The translations under genes were made by a program, and so were the position numbers. Below, piece by piece: positions 21,518 through 33,770 of a stretch of DNA of 64,000 bases. Position 1 is the first letter of the stretch, and every line of letters starts with the position of its first letter. The stretch comes from Adiantum capillus-veneris (taxonomy: Eukaryota > Streptophyta > Polypodiopsida > Polypodiales > Pteridaceae): contig CM043969.1 in NCBI GenBank assembly GCA_014529385.2, forward strand, positions 35,909,446 through 35,973,445, written 5' to 3'. The notes beneath the pieces are model-generated. The model was not told where the DNA came from, ran no database searches, and saw only the letters and a list, made by a program, of their open reading frames with translations.

Positions 21518-24368
21518 TCAGAGTATCTTTCTCCACTTGTGATTCACATACACCATTGTCTCTCTCCACCTTCGTTGACTTTCACGAGCTCCGGAGTTGT
21601 TGTATGCCATTGATCTTTTAACTTTTTGTTGTTGTAAATGTCTGATGGCTTGTGCTGTTGCTGAATTTGCCAAGACTTCTTTTGCCTGCATTCGATGAAT
21701 GATTCTACGATAGAACCATTCAAATAGTTCTCTCAAACTGTTAGCCTTGATTCGAGAGCCACCATGTTGTGTGTGCCTGAAATAAGCATTTCTCGCCATG
21801 TAATGAGACTTTTCCATCCCTTGGGTATTCCATATTGCCGGGTTCCCATACTTCTGTATAAAATATGGCAAAGGATTGAAGATGATGTGCTAGATATGAA
21901 AACAGATTAGTTAGAATGTTTTACAGTCACATATTTGCACATAAGAGAGAAAGAAATACATGATAATACCATGTAGTGAGTAATCTGGGTGTCTGTCCAT
22001 GCTGTCTTGAATGATTTTTTCAGAAGGTTGAGATTTTCCTTGAACTTGTTCATATCACCTTGTGACCAGTCATCTTTGTCGCACATCAAAAATAGGATGT
22101 CTATTGATCGCCAAACCTCAGCCTTCGCGTTACGAGTAGTTGGTTCGTGGTCTTTGACTGCAATATGTAGCTTTTTCCAGCTCTGATACTCTACCTTGCT
22201 AACATAAGATGTGTTATATATTTTTCCATGTTTTGTTAGCTTTGGATCTCTTGTACCTTGGGGCTTAGATAAAAACCTCCGTGCCTTCACCCCACCGATG
22301 GATGGTTTGCATCGGACATCCTTCTCAGCAGTTGATCTCTTTTCATCCCGCTGGATTTTCACATTGCCACCATGAAGCCCCATATCCGATAGTACCATTT
22401 CTAAGCACTGCAGGGCTACTTGTCGTTCTGCGGAGTTCTTAATCTTCCAAGCAAACCCGATGTATAAGTAGACCAATTTCTCCACAATTCTACAAAGGGC
22501 ATGCATTGTACAAATGTGGACATTCACAAGTGGTATTTTCAAAACCGGTCGAAAAGCAGGATCCTCAATGTGACGTGTTGGAGCTTCTCTCCACCACTTT
22601 GGGTCCATGACCTTTGCAGGCTCCATGCAGAACAAACACGGTGACTTTGCCATTGCACCCATTCCACAATTATACATGCACTTTAATGTTTTGAGGTCAC
22701 CTGCAAGATGCCACTGAACTTGAAAGTCTCCCCTTCCATCTAGACGTAGTACCTCTCCCTGGTTAGTCTGTCGATCAATCACCTCCGGAATATTAGCTCG
22801 ATGGAACACCCAATATAGAATCTCATGATCTTCTTTCTTTACCTGCAACACAAAATAAATGAGACTTAAGTAGATGTGAACATTTGAGCTTACCTGAGAA
22901 TCTCGCTTACCTCAAACGCACCAAGCCACCATATGTTAGATTCTGATTGAACACTAAAATATAAAGGATCATTACTGGGACACTTTGAGAGGGCTCTATT
23001 CATTAAAGTAATAGTAACACGCTCTAGCTTTTTCTCTTTAACAAGCTCACACTCATCCAGTTTTAACACAAAATGTAATACCCCACGTGACTCTTCAAAT
23101 GTGATGTTGTAAAACTCCACCATTCTCTTTTGTAATATCCGCAGGTCCATAAAAATATTGTTGAACTCATCATATGCCATGTTTGCTCCATGGCCACTGT
23201 AAGTTGCTTTAATATGAAAGGGCTGTCCAAGATAGTCTCCCTGTGCCTCGTTAAGCTGAAGCCTCTCTTTCCAAACACTTGAGGCTGATGGTAGAAGTTT
23301 GGATTTTATACTCTTCCTAACAAAGATGGATGAGACAGACTTTTGGATAGCCGAATATCCTCTTTTGATTACACCAAGTGAATCAAGTGTGCCTTGTATC
23401 TCTTTTGCAGGCACTGAGTTCTCTGAAATAAAGCGGTCCACTACATTTCGTTGTAGGACCTTAAACTTCTTGTCATGTACTATATCTGCTGCCAGGATTC
23501 TACTTATAAGTGGCTTCAATCTCTTTCCTATATTGGCTTTGGGGTCAATGTTTTCCTTGTCAGGATAGATTGAACCTCTACATGAAGACAATGCATAAGT
23601 AAATAACAGAAAATTTGCTTCACTAACACTATTTAGGCACATGAAAACAATGCATAACAAGAAAAAACAAAAAGATTACTTAACTAAGACAATGTAGCCA
23701 ACCAAGAATCATCACCTTAATGCTCCGATTCTTTTCTTGAGACCTTCTGATGCCACCTGCAATGTTTCAAGATTGCGCAATTTCTTCTTTCGCATACGAC
23801 CACCCAAGATGGTGTCCTTCATTTGACAACTTCGCACCTTTCCTTTCAGTTCTTGTACCTCTGTTTTATGTTGCAAAATGGTAACCTGATCTGTAGAATG
23901 TAAATGTGAAAGGAGAACAATCTCACATTGTTGAGCTTGGAGAATGCTATTGTAAGTTTCAGCTTCTCTTGTAAGTGATTTACAATAACCCAGAAGGCCC
24001 TTTTGTCCATCACCAGCAAAGGTCAATAAGCTTGTAGGATTGACAAACGGTGGAGACGCATTAGTCATTGGATTCTTAGGGTAGAGAGAGCCTCTCGTCC
24101 AGATATCTATGTGTTTAGCTCCTTGAGCTCTGAGCGTGTCTATGGAAGTGGGAGGTATATGTGTGTTTGTTTTACTGCGCTTAATCAATGGTTGGTACTC
24201 ATTGTCCAAATCAATGTGAAGGTGATATTTGGCTCGTTTCTGGGTAATATTTGTGCCATTTGAGGAGTGCGCCATTAGCCAAATGTGCAGGTTTAATGGA
24301 AAGTGAATAGCGGCTGCGGATTTGTCCCTCCATGTTAGCCTCATTCCCTCCATATTGACGAGGTTCAT
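21518..24368 (-). CDS. Transposon gene B: candidate DDE transposase, intact
   Basis: Four exons: 24368-23716, 23577-22911, 22842-21970 and 21889-21518, with GT-AG introns of 138, 68 and 80 bp. They sum to 2,565 bases, exactly 855 codons including the stop, with no in-frame stop or frameshift. Residues about 1-215 include a probable coiled coil (leucine-rich around 165-215). The middle and end show a plausible RNase H-like DDE triad: LKLDECEL, then WHLAGDLKTL followed 16 residues later by PCLFC (a CxxC), a VHICTMHAL histidine segment, and NTQGMEKSHY. A CxxC plus His cluster between the second Asp and the Glu is known in RAG/Transib, hAT and Mutator transposases. The superfamily is not assigned. 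The gene lies next to the right terminal repeat. Confidence 0.72.
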
Positions 24369-24535
24369 TCAATGCAACTGAAAAGAGGATCATCCCTCAA
24401 TCACTACGAACGAATGTTCAGAAGAGTAAGGAATCTACTTAAAGTACACTTTTTGAACTTTTACTATGAAAGACCCAGCTCTTTTATTTGCCATTTTTTC
24501 TAGAGAGAGAGTGCAAAAAATACATTTTCTTAGAA
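24369..24535 (-). promoter_or_regulatory. Promoter-side gap of gene B
   Basis: About 165 bp between the right terminal repeat and the gene B start, AT-rich with a short GA tract at 24502-24510. Nothing else is recognisable. Confidence 0.35.
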
Positions 24536-24568
24536 GGCCCTCCAAATGACCTCCAAAATTTCCTAATG
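24536..24568 (-). repeat. Right terminal inverted repeat of the DNA transposon
   Basis: The reverse complement of the left repeat with two mismatches. It ends AAATTTCCTAATG, then satellite sequence TCTATTGAAAG resumes. Confidence 0.92.
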
Positions 24569-27500
24569 TCTATTGAAAGAATTTATCACTGTTGTTTGAA
24601 GGGTAAAGTGTGAATGGAGTCTAGCTACTATGTTTACTATAATGGAGGGTTTCGGACATAGGTCCATCACTTGTCCAACATAGTAACCATTGTGCCAAGG
24701 TGGTTTGAAGATCCACCACCTGTCCAGGCTAGCTCTATTGAATAGTCTTATCTCTACTCTGATAGTGTGGATGGTATGCCATAGAGATCTAACACTTGTC
24801 CAGCCTACTATCCATTGTATTATTGCGCTTTTAGCCCAAGGTGGTTTGAAGGTCCACCACCTCTCCAAGCTAGCTCTATTGAAAGAAGCTATCTCTATTG
24901 TTTGAAGGTCAATGTGTGAATGGAGTGTAACTATTATGTTTACTACTATGGATGGTTTGGAAAGAGGACCATCACTTGTCCAACCTACTAGACATTGCGT
25001 TATGCAGGTTTTAGCCCTATGTGGTTTGAAGGTCAACCACCTGTCTAATCTCCTTCTATTGAATAGTCCTATCTCTTATCTGATAGCATGGATGATTTTG
25101 GTTAGCTGCTCAACACTTATCCAACCTACCATCCATTGTCTTATGGATGTTGTAGCCCAAGGGGGTTTGAAGATCCACCACCTATCCACGCCAGATATAT
25201 TGAAAGAATCTTTCTCTATTGTTGTAGCCCAAGGGGGTTTGAAGATCCACCATCTATCCACGCCAGATATATTGAAAGAATCTTTCTCTATTGTTTTAAG
25301 GTCAATGTGTGAATGGAATGTAGATACTATGTTTACTATCATGGAGGATTTGTGGTGGAGATCCACCACTTGTATAACCTACTATACATTGTGTTGTGGA
25401 GGTTTAAGTCCAAGGAGGTTTGAAGGTCCACTACCTCTCCAAGATAGCTCTATTCAAAAAAGCTATCTCTATTGTTTGAAGGTCACTTTGTGAATGGAAT
25501 GTAGCTACTATGTTTACTACCATGGATGGTTTGGGGCAGAGGTCCACCACTTGTCAAACCTACTTTCCATTGTGTTCTGGAGGTTTTAGACCAAGTTAGT
25601 TTGAAGGTCCACCACCTATCCAAACTAGTTCTATTAAACAAAGATATCTCTATTGTTTCAAAGTTAGTGTGTGAATGGAGTGTAGGAACTTAGTTTACTA
25701 CCATGGATGGTTTGGGGTAAAGGTCCACCACTTGTCCAACCTACTATCCATTGTGTTATGGAGGTTTTAGCACAAGATTGTTTGAAGGTCCACCACCTGT
25801 CCAAGTGAGCTCCTTTAAAAGAAGCTATCTCTATTGTTTGAAGGTCAATGTGTGAATGGAATGTAGCTACTTTTTTTTTCTACCATGGATGGATTGGGAC
25901 AGAGATCCACCACTTGTCCAACCTAATATCCATTGTGTTATAGCCCTAGGTGGTTTAAAGGTCCACCACCTATCTAGGCTAGTTCTATGGAAAATTCCTA
26001 CCTCGATTATCTGAAGCTTAATGTGAAATGTAGTGTAGCTACTAGGTTTACTACCATGGATGGTTTGAGGCAGAGGTCCACCACTTTTCCAGCCTACTAT
26101 CCATCATGTTGTGGAGGTTTTAGCCCAACTTGGTTTGAAGGTCCACCACCACCTGTCCAAGCTAGATCTATTAAACAAAGCTATCTCTATTGTTTTGAAG
26201 TCAATGTGTGAATGGAGTGTAGCTACTTTGTTTACTACTATGGATGGTCCACTAACCGTCCACCCTTCTATCCAATGTGTTATGGAGGTTTTAGCCCAAG
26301 GTTGTTTGAAGGTCCACCACCTGTTCAAGCTAGCTCCATTGAAATAAGTTATCTCTATTGTTTCAAGGTCAATGTGTGAATGGAGTGTATCTACTTTGTT
26401 TACTACCATGGATGGTTTGCGACAGAGGTCCACCACTTGTCCATTGTTTCATGGAGGCTTTAGCACAAGGTAGTTTCAAGCTAGCTGTAATGAAAGCAGC
26501 TATCTCTATTATTTGAAGGTCAATGTGTGAATGGAGTGTAACTACTATGTTTTTAATCATGGATAGTATTTGGCAGAGGTCCACCACTTGTCCAACCTAC
26601 TGTCCATTGTGTTATGAAGGTTTTAGCCCAAAGTGGTGTGAAGATGGTCCACCGGTTCAAGATATTTCAATTATTTCAAGGTCAATGTGTGAATGGAGTG
26701 TAACTACTATCTCTATTACCATGGATGGTTTGGGACATAGGTCCACCACATGTCCAACCTACTATCCCTTGTGTTATGGTGGGTTTATCCCAGGGTGGTT
26801 TGAAGGTCCACTAACTGTTCACGCTAGCACTATTCAATAGTCCTATCTCTATTATTGGAAGATCAATGCCTGAATGGAGTGTAGCTACTATGTTTACTAC
26901 CATGCCTATTATGGGGCATAGGTCCACCACTTGTCCAACCCACTATCCCTTGTGTTATAAAGTTTTTATCCCGAGGTGGTTTGAAGGTCCACCACCTATC
27001 GAAGCTAGCCCTATTGAAAGAAGCTATCTCTATTGTTGGATGGTGAGTGTGTGAATGAAGTGTATCTACTATGTGCACTACCATGGATGGTTTGGGGTAG
27101 AGGTCCACTGCTTGTCCAAGCTACTATCCATTTTGTTATGGAGGTTTTAGCCCTAGGTGGTTTGAAGCTCAATGTCTGAATGGAGTGTAACTACTATGTT
27201 TATTACCATGGATGGTTTGGGTTAGAGGTCGACAACTTGTCCAGCCTACTACCAATTATTTTATGGAGTGTTTCGACCAAGGTGGTTTAAAGGTCCACCA
27301 CCTGTCCAAGCTAGCTGTATTGAATAGTCATATTGCTAGTCTAATCACATTGATGGTTTGGGGTAGAGGTCCAACACTTTTCCAACCTACTATCCATTGT
27401 GTTATTGCGGTTTTAGCCCAAGGTGGTTTGAAGGTTCACCACCTGTCCAAGTTCGATCCATTGAAAGAAGATATCTCTTTTGTTTGAAGGTCAATTTGTG

Positions 27501-27736
27501 AATGGAGTGAATCTACTATGTTTACTACCATGGATGGTTTGGGACAGAGGTCCACCGCCTGTCCAACCTAGTAACCATTGCGTAATGAAGGTTATAACCC
27601 AAACTTGTTTGAAGGTCCACCACCTATCCAAGATAGCTCTTTTGAAAGAATCTATTGCTATTGTTTGAAGGTGAACGTTTGAATGGAATGTAACTACTAT
27701 GTTTACTACCATGGCTGGTTTGGGGTAGAGATCCAT
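24569..27736 (+). repeat. Satellite array, third segment
   Basis: About 3.2 kb of head-to-tail units of both lengths. A local 57-bp direct duplication (GTTGTAGCCCAAGGGGG...) occurs near 25151-25285. The unit order resembles 41475-44950. Long repetitive open frames on either strand are by-products of the repeat. Confidence 0.93.
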
Positions 27737-28527
27737 TGATGGGGGCTTTTCACAAGCCAAGCTCTTGGAGGAGGTGATAAAAGGCATTGGAAAAAAGTAA
27801 GAAAAAAATAAAGTATGATTATGTAAATATATAAGAAAGGTAAAATAGGCCACCTAATGCCTGCGGGGTAGCCCATCCCCACCTTGCCTCCTTTTTCTTC
27901 ACTGTTGCCCCGTCGGGTGTCCCTTTTCCTCTCCTCCACTCAAAAGGTCAACCCCCTCTCTCTTCCCCTTGTCCTTTCTCCTTTCTCTCTCCCCTCAAGC
28001 TACCCCACCTCTCACCAATAATGCATTATAACTCACCAATAATGCACCCTAACTCACATGCAACTTACCCTATCTTCTAAAATAGTATACCCCACCCCCT
28101 CTTTCTCTCTCCTATCATACCCCATGACCCAAATACCCCCCGTCTCTCTCTAAAGGGCGCCATGTCTCTTGTCTTGTAGCTAAATAACCTCCCCCACACT
28201 CACACACACTCATTTTCACTGAAAAAGGTGCCCACAGACCCATGCCCACCCGGTGGTTACCTGATTTTTCTTGTGTTCACACACATCTGCACACAGATTC
28301 ACCTCTGAGCACACTCCCCTCTCTCCCCTCTTGTAATTACTTTATTCTCCATGTCACCTCTCACTTTTTTTTCATCAACCCATCTCTCTCTTTTAGTCTC
28401 TCTCTCATGAGACTGCTGTTCTGGCACATATACACACAGCCAGACAAGTCGGGCCCACAGTCACATGGCCTATGTAGATAATGAGTTCTTCATTTCTAAA
28501 TTCTAGAATTCCTCCCCCGTACTCCCC

Positions 28528-28535
28528 TATATAAA
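28528..28535 (+). promoter_or_regulatory. TATA box of element 2 LTR
   Basis: TATATAAA followed by GAGGGGTCACCATC. The same box occurs at 36043-36050 and, inverted, at 46251-46258 and 52951-52958 in the other LTRs. Confidence 0.7.
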
Positions 28536-28839
28536 GAGGGGTCACCATCACACTAAAGACACACACACCATCACCAAAGAGTACACTATGCACTGTGTGT
28601 GCCTAGTGCACACACACACACCCACACCATCACCATCACCGCAATCACCATGCTTGTCTTGAGCATGGCCTCTGCACCCTTGGGCTATGGAAGATGAAGG
28701 GAAACTAAATGAATAATGATGGCCATAACCCTCGTGCGAGTCTTCGCCATGAACTCCCACCTATCCGTCATGTGCTCTATCACTCTCTCCCTTCTCATTC
28801 CTCTACCCTATGCTCCCCATTTCATTGCCTTATTCTCTA

Positions 28840-28845
28840 AATAAA
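28840..28845 (+). terminator. Polyadenylation signal in element 2 LTR
   Basis: AATAAA about 310 bp downstream of the TATA box, followed by TGTGAGTATG and T-rich sequence. It is repeated at 36353-36358. In a 3' LTR this would set the R/U5 border. Confidence 0.5.
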
Positions 28846-29255
28846 GCTTGAGGTTTTGTGAGTATGTTTTCTTGCAATGTTTTGCCCATGTGAGGTGTGC
28901 GGAATCGCCACCTAGTCTTGTGTTTGGAGTGAGCTTGTGTATGTGTGAAGGGTGTGCGGATTCTCCATCCTTTTGTGGTGCCTAAGTACTAAGCCGCTAT
29001 ACCCCCTCCCTCACTCTCTCTCTCTCTCTCTCTCTCTCTCATTGGATCTCATTCCCTTTCCTCTTCATCATTACTCCCAAGCATCCATCTCTCTTGGATG
29101 AAAACTTTGTTATGGTGGTGTGTTGTTTGCGTCCTAGCCCTCGAAGCTAGGTGGTGCCCCCTGTTTGCTTTACCATGACAGGCTGGAGGCGCGCCATTCG
29201 GTCCTCGGTGTTTTAGAGGCCGTCGGGGTTTGGGGTTTGCTTTGCGCCCGTCATT

Positions 29256-29269
29256 TGGTGCCCCCACGG
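29256..29269 (+). other. Primer binding site of element 2
   Basis: TGGTGCCCCCACGG two bases after the LTR end, near-identical to that of element 1. A similar GGTGCCCCC also lies inside the LTR (near 29152), about 105 bases upstream. Confidence 0.7.
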
Positions 29270-30110
29270 AGGATCTTTTCATGAAACCCTTCAGTTTACA
29301 AGACTGAAACCCCTAAACTATTGTGAATGGATGAATGGCTAGCAAGATTTGCTAATTGGACAACAGAAGAAGAAGAGCTCCAAGCACAACTAGACGAACT
29401 CCGCATCTCCATCAAAGCTCGAGTGCCAGGCATAACGGTAATCGATTTGCAGTGGGAGAGTCAACCAACACGCCAAACCGAGTGGATATACATAGGCCAA
29501 GTGCCAAGAAGAAGAAGGAGAAGGTTGAAACCATGTCCGCAACCTACAACCAACCGACAACAACAAAATGGAAGGAGCTCTGCACAATAGAGAATCAACA
29601 CTATTCTACTTTGAGAATCGGGTAACTCAAGTCACCGAGGTTATTATCACAGTCAGTTTTCAAGTCACGCCTGATGCTGCAGCACAGATACGGAATCATT
29701 GGCTCACACTCTCACTAGAGAAACTAGGGATCTACTGAGTTTGTTTCAGGAAAGGACACCACCCTCTCGCACAAGCTTGGATAGTGACTAAGCACCTCTA
29801 AGCTTTACATGAATCAGTGCAACCTACCTCAAGACAGATCACACATACCAACACGTGTACGCTCAATCAAGGTAATACTAGACGTGAAGGCTCACTACTA
29901 GCACGTCATTGACACCATGCTGGGTGGGGAGCGGTTTTTTGAGGTTCTGGCATCAGATCAGCCATTTGTCTTACCTTTGGTACAAGGCAATGTACTGTTT
30001 GAAGTTTTAATCTATGTCCTAGTATAAGAGGGTATACACGCCTCTTTGTAAAGAAGAAAAAAACTTTTGCAAGTTAAGCAGTGTGTCTTTCTAGTTCTCT
30101 CTCAGTAATC
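29270..30110 (+). other. Leader of element 2
   Basis: About 840 bp between the primer site and gag. A short open frame (29327-29590) encodes an Arg-rich peptide with no known domain and is also present in the duplicated leader at 36878. I treat it as non-coding leader or, at most, an upstream ORF. Confidence 0.6.
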
Positions 30111-31409
30111 ATGGCAAGTGTAGCATTTCCAACATTTAAAGAAAAGAAGGGGGAGGATTTGGTAACAGACTTCCTAGATGACTTTGAAGTAGCATGTGTA
30201 GTGAGCAACAAAGATACGGATGAATCCCGGGTTAGAATCTTTAGGCATCTCATGAAGCTAGAAGCTAGATCATGGTACAATGCACTTCCACAAGCAACCA
30301 AGGATGACTGGGAACCCTTAAAAACCGCTTTTAAGAGGCGCTTTGGGGGAGGTACCACTTCAAAAAAGTTGTGGGACAAGTTGAGAGACTTGAAGCAGGA
30401 GGGTCTTTTAGAATATGCCACCTATGAGTCCAAATTTGTGGATTTGTGGGAACGGTGGGTTGAGTCACTGGCAAGGGGGGAAGCTGCACCCGATTTCCTA
30501 AAAAAAGATCGATTCACGCATGGCTTATGGCCGCTTCTCAAGGAGAAGGTTAAAGGTAGATTCCCGGCTACGTACGAGTTAGCCGTTGAGATTGCTCGCC
30601 TTAAAGACAAGAAGCTGCGAATGAAAGCCAAAGAAACTGAGTCAACAGAACCAGGAACATCGCGTCGACCAGCAACTACGACAACCACCATTCCACCACC
30701 ACCACCGGCTCTTGGGGTAAGAGATGACCAACAAGATATGTTGGCCCATATTACTGACCAACTGCAGAATTTTTCTGTCCACTTAATACAACAAGGGAGG
30801 AGTCAAGAAAGAGATCAAGACCCTGGAAGAGCACGAAGACAAAACAGGGAGTATCATTGCTACAACTGCGGAGAAGACGGTCACGGTATGTACTACTGTC
30901 CCAAACCACGACAAAACTATAATAGAGGAGGTAGGAGGAACCAATTGTCACCCCCTAGAGAAAGAACACCCCCACCCCGAGCACCAACCCCACCAACACA
31001 AATTCTACGTCCACCCCAGACACCACTACAAGCATCCATTCCACCTCTTCCACCACCTGATCGCACTGTAAACATCATAAGGCTAGAAGAGAAAGGAAAA
31101 GCCGTAGTAGTGGATCCACCCAGAGCAAAGGAGAGGGACAAGGGTAAGGATAAGGTAACCTTTTTAGAACCACTTGAGGCCATGACTGTGAAAAGAGCTA
31201 GGAGGGAGAAGTCTACACAATCAGATGATGAGAGAAGCATGCGAGGCGAAACTAGCAAGAGGCCATCCAGGCCACGACGGAAATTGGGCATCACCGACTT
31301 CCAGCTAGGGGAAAGTTCTAAGCCCTATGATCTAACATTGGATGTGGCAGAGCAAGGACCGAAGATTACATGGCCACAACTGCTACATCTTGTACCTAAA
31401 GTAAGGTGA
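30111..31409 (+). pseudogene. Gag of element 2
   Basis: Starts at MASVAFPTFKEKK. It has the capsid-like Gag region in residues about 1-190, Pro-rich linkers and a CX2CX4HX4C knuckle (CYNCGEDGHGMYYC, 30858-30899). It ends at TGA 31407-31409. Element 3 has CGA at this codon, so the stop is a C-to-T change at a CpG. The downstream polymerase continues in the same frame, so the parent had a single Gag-Pol. Confidence 0.9.
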
Positions 31410-31421
31410 CAATGGTCTAAA

Positions 31422-33770
31422 ATGGTAAGTACAAGACGCTCCAAAACAAAGGTAGCCGGAGCAATTTCGGGATGCAACATGGATGACATCCTTCCAATTG
31501 TCGACGTAAACATAAAAGGAAAGAGGGTTGGAAACACCTACATTGATGGAGGTGCACAAATCGGTGTAATGAGCGAAGCTATAATGCTTCGATTAGGGCT
31601 CGAGGTTGATAGGCCTTCTCCATGCAAGGCAAAGATGGCAAACAACGCAAAAGTAAAGTGTGTGGGTGTGGTAAGTGCCGTGAAAATCAAAGCTTTTAAC
31701 ACTGAGGTAGAGGTAGATGGTTTTGTTATGTCTACTAAGGGGGAGGGCTATCCACTAATTTTGGGAAGGCCATGGTTGATGGCCATGAAGGAAAAACAGG
31801 ACTGGGGTACTGGCCTTCTACGCATGACCGGTAAGAAAGGGGAGACAATCTACTACGACATGAGGATTGGAAAGCAGAAGCAAATGAATCTGGAAACATC
31901 GGCAGATGAAACCACTAGCGAATCTTCCAGTTCTGAGGAGGAGACCACATCCACCGATGAAAGTGACAGTTCCATTGATGTGATGGGTATCATTATGAAG
32001 GATCCACAAAGGGTAAGCACAACTGGTGATCCATCACCAAAAGCGCAACCCAATGAAGAGGAGAGAAAATCACCTGGTCTAGGAGGAAGTAGGTTGAAGG
32101 GTATGTTGTCTACTGAATTAACACTTGAGGAGAAAGATAGTTTTTTGCAAATGTTGATGGGATTTCCTAACCTTTTCATTGAAAACTATGAAAGAATCAC
32201 AGGCATTACAGTGGTGGAACATCATATTAAGCTCAAGGAAGGGGTAAAACCAGTTGTGCAAAAGCTACGACGACTGGGGGTCATACAAGAAAAGGCACTC
32301 TTGGCCGAGGTAAGGAAACTGCTGGAGGCAGAATTCATCTATCCTGTAGAAAACTCAGAATGGGTGTCACCCGTAGTGGTGACGCCTAAAAAAAATGGTA
32401 GGTGGAGGGTCTGTGTTGACTACAAACCACTAAATGCAGCTACAAAGAGAGACCACTTTCCTCTCCCTTTCTTGGATGAAATTCTGAATAAAGTAGCGGA
32501 TTTTGAATGCTATACCGTCTGTGATAGTTATTCTGGATACTTTCAAATACGCATAGCCTTGGAAGATCAGCTAAAAACCACTTTTATCACGCCATGGGGT
32601 TGTTTTGCATACAGGGTTATGCCATTTGGTCTCACAAATGCACCTGCCACATTCCAAAGATATGTCACATATGTTTTTCAACCGTTCTTTAGAACATACA
32701 TAAGAGTGTTCATTGATGATTTTTGTATATATAGCTCCCGTATTTCACATTTAGAAAAGGTAACTGAAGGTTTGGCCAGGTTGCAGAGCCTAGGCGGGCA
32801 ATTAAATGTGGATAAATGTCACATTGGGGAGAGTAAAGTCATTCTACTAGGCCATGAAATTTCAGCAAGAGGTATCAACGCCGACCGAAGTAAGGTGTCC
32901 GCACTCATAGCCCTACCTTCACCAACGACCTCTTGTCAACTGGTCTCTTTTCTACAAAAGGTGAGGTACTTAAGTAGATTCATACATCTACTATCACAAC
33001 TTGTTCTACCACTGCAACAACTTACTCAAAGATCAACTTTCACTGGGGACGAGGAAAGCGAACATCACTACAACAAGGTAAAGGAGATCTTAGCCACTCT
33101 GCCAACTATCTCACCACCTAAGTGGGATGAAAAATTCTATGTCACCTCAAGTGTTGGTGATGACTCATTGGGGGCTGTGCTACTCCAAAAGGATACGACG
33201 ACATCTTTCATGAGGCCAATCTACTTCTCTAGTCGAATGATGACAGCAGGAGAGAAAGGTTTCACCCATGTGGAACACTTAGTCCTAGCTCTTAGATTTG
33301 CAACTACAAAGTTTAGGTCAAGTTTGGGGGGACTCATGACCTTCCAAGTCTTTGAAAGGAAGGAGAAGCAATCTAAGGAAGGAGAATTCCGATTACCTCC
33401 AGTACCACAGATGGTAGAAGGAGCATACTCTCTCTACTTTGATGGAGCCTACAAGCGAGCATCCGACAAAGCAGTTGCAGGCATAGTGGTCTTTGATGAC
33501 AAAGGGACAAAGGTATTTTCGTTGGGCCAATTGTTAGATTCACATTCTAACAATGAAGCTGAGTATGCAGCACTAACCAAGGGTCTACAATGGTGCGTCT
33601 CACAAGGTGTACAACGCCTTAATGTATTTGGGGATGCTCTACTTCTGGTAAGGCAAGTAAATGGAGCATGGACATGCAAGAATCCTAGTTTAAGGACTCA
33701 CTTAAGTGGTGTAAAAACCTTGTTGGGTAAGTTTGAAGAAGTTCAAATACACCATATCCCAAGGGCTTAA
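31422..33770 (+). pseudogene. Protease, reverse transcriptase and RNase H region of element 2
   Basis: A 782-residue stretch in the gag frame. The protease motif YIDGGAQ is at 31545 and ILGRPW follows it. Reverse transcriptase shows WRVCVDYKPLN, MPFGLTNAPATFQ and FIDD near 32709-32720. RNase H 1 has an in-frame deletion of about 57 residues (FRS joined to SLGGLMT near 33320), found by comparison with element 3. The second RNase H (YFDGAY, NNEAEY, FGDALL) follows. The stop at 33768-33770 is TAA where element 3 has CAA (HIPRAQNQEADAL). Confidence 0.9.

Larger units (their letters stand above)
12867..24568. mobile_element. Large four-gene DNA transposon with 33-bp terminal inverted repeats
   Basis: An 11,702 bp unit bounded by near-perfect inverted repeats. 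The left satellite flank GCTAGC and the right flank TCTATTGAAAG join to GCTAGCTCTATTGAAAG, exactly the satellite consensus, so no target duplication is evident. It carries four spliced genes: D (+), A (-), C (+) and B (-), arranged as two convergent pairs with A and C diverging. B is the candidate transposase. A encodes histone-like, C48 protease and phosphatase domains. DNA transposons that pick up Ulp1 proteases are known (some Mutator-like and KDZ elements), but I recognise neither this terminal sequence nor this gene set. Confidence 0.88.
27737..29253 (+). repeat. 5' LTR of element 2
   Basis: 1,517 bp, from TGATGGGGGC to GCCCGTCA. It lacks about 50 bp near its start (CCCATACCCC...) that the 3' copy retains. 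A (CT)n tract lies at 29013-29039. Confidence 0.93.

Noticed and set aside
12867-24568. Helitron or Crypton interpretation because no target duplication is seen
   Set aside because: Clear inverted terminal repeats and a DDE-like protein argue against both.
24536-24568. CACTA superfamily assignment for the large element
   Set aside because: Ends begin CATTAGG, not CACTA, and no 3-bp duplication is present. The CACTAGG ends belong to the separate TTAA element.
24569-27736. CRISPR-like array
   Set aside because: Units are about 141 or 181 bp, degenerate, without short repeats plus unique spacers, in a plant genome.
24563-27853. Repetitive open frames on both strands of the satellite, such as those with WWTFKPPWAKT or AQGGLKVHHLSK
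   Set aside because: They follow directly from the unit sequence, occur in all segments and break at 181-bp units; no start, splice or domain evidence.
29327-29590. Arg-rich leader ORF of element 2
   Set aside because: Repeated only because the leader is duplicated at 36878; no domain. Kept as leader rather than a gene.
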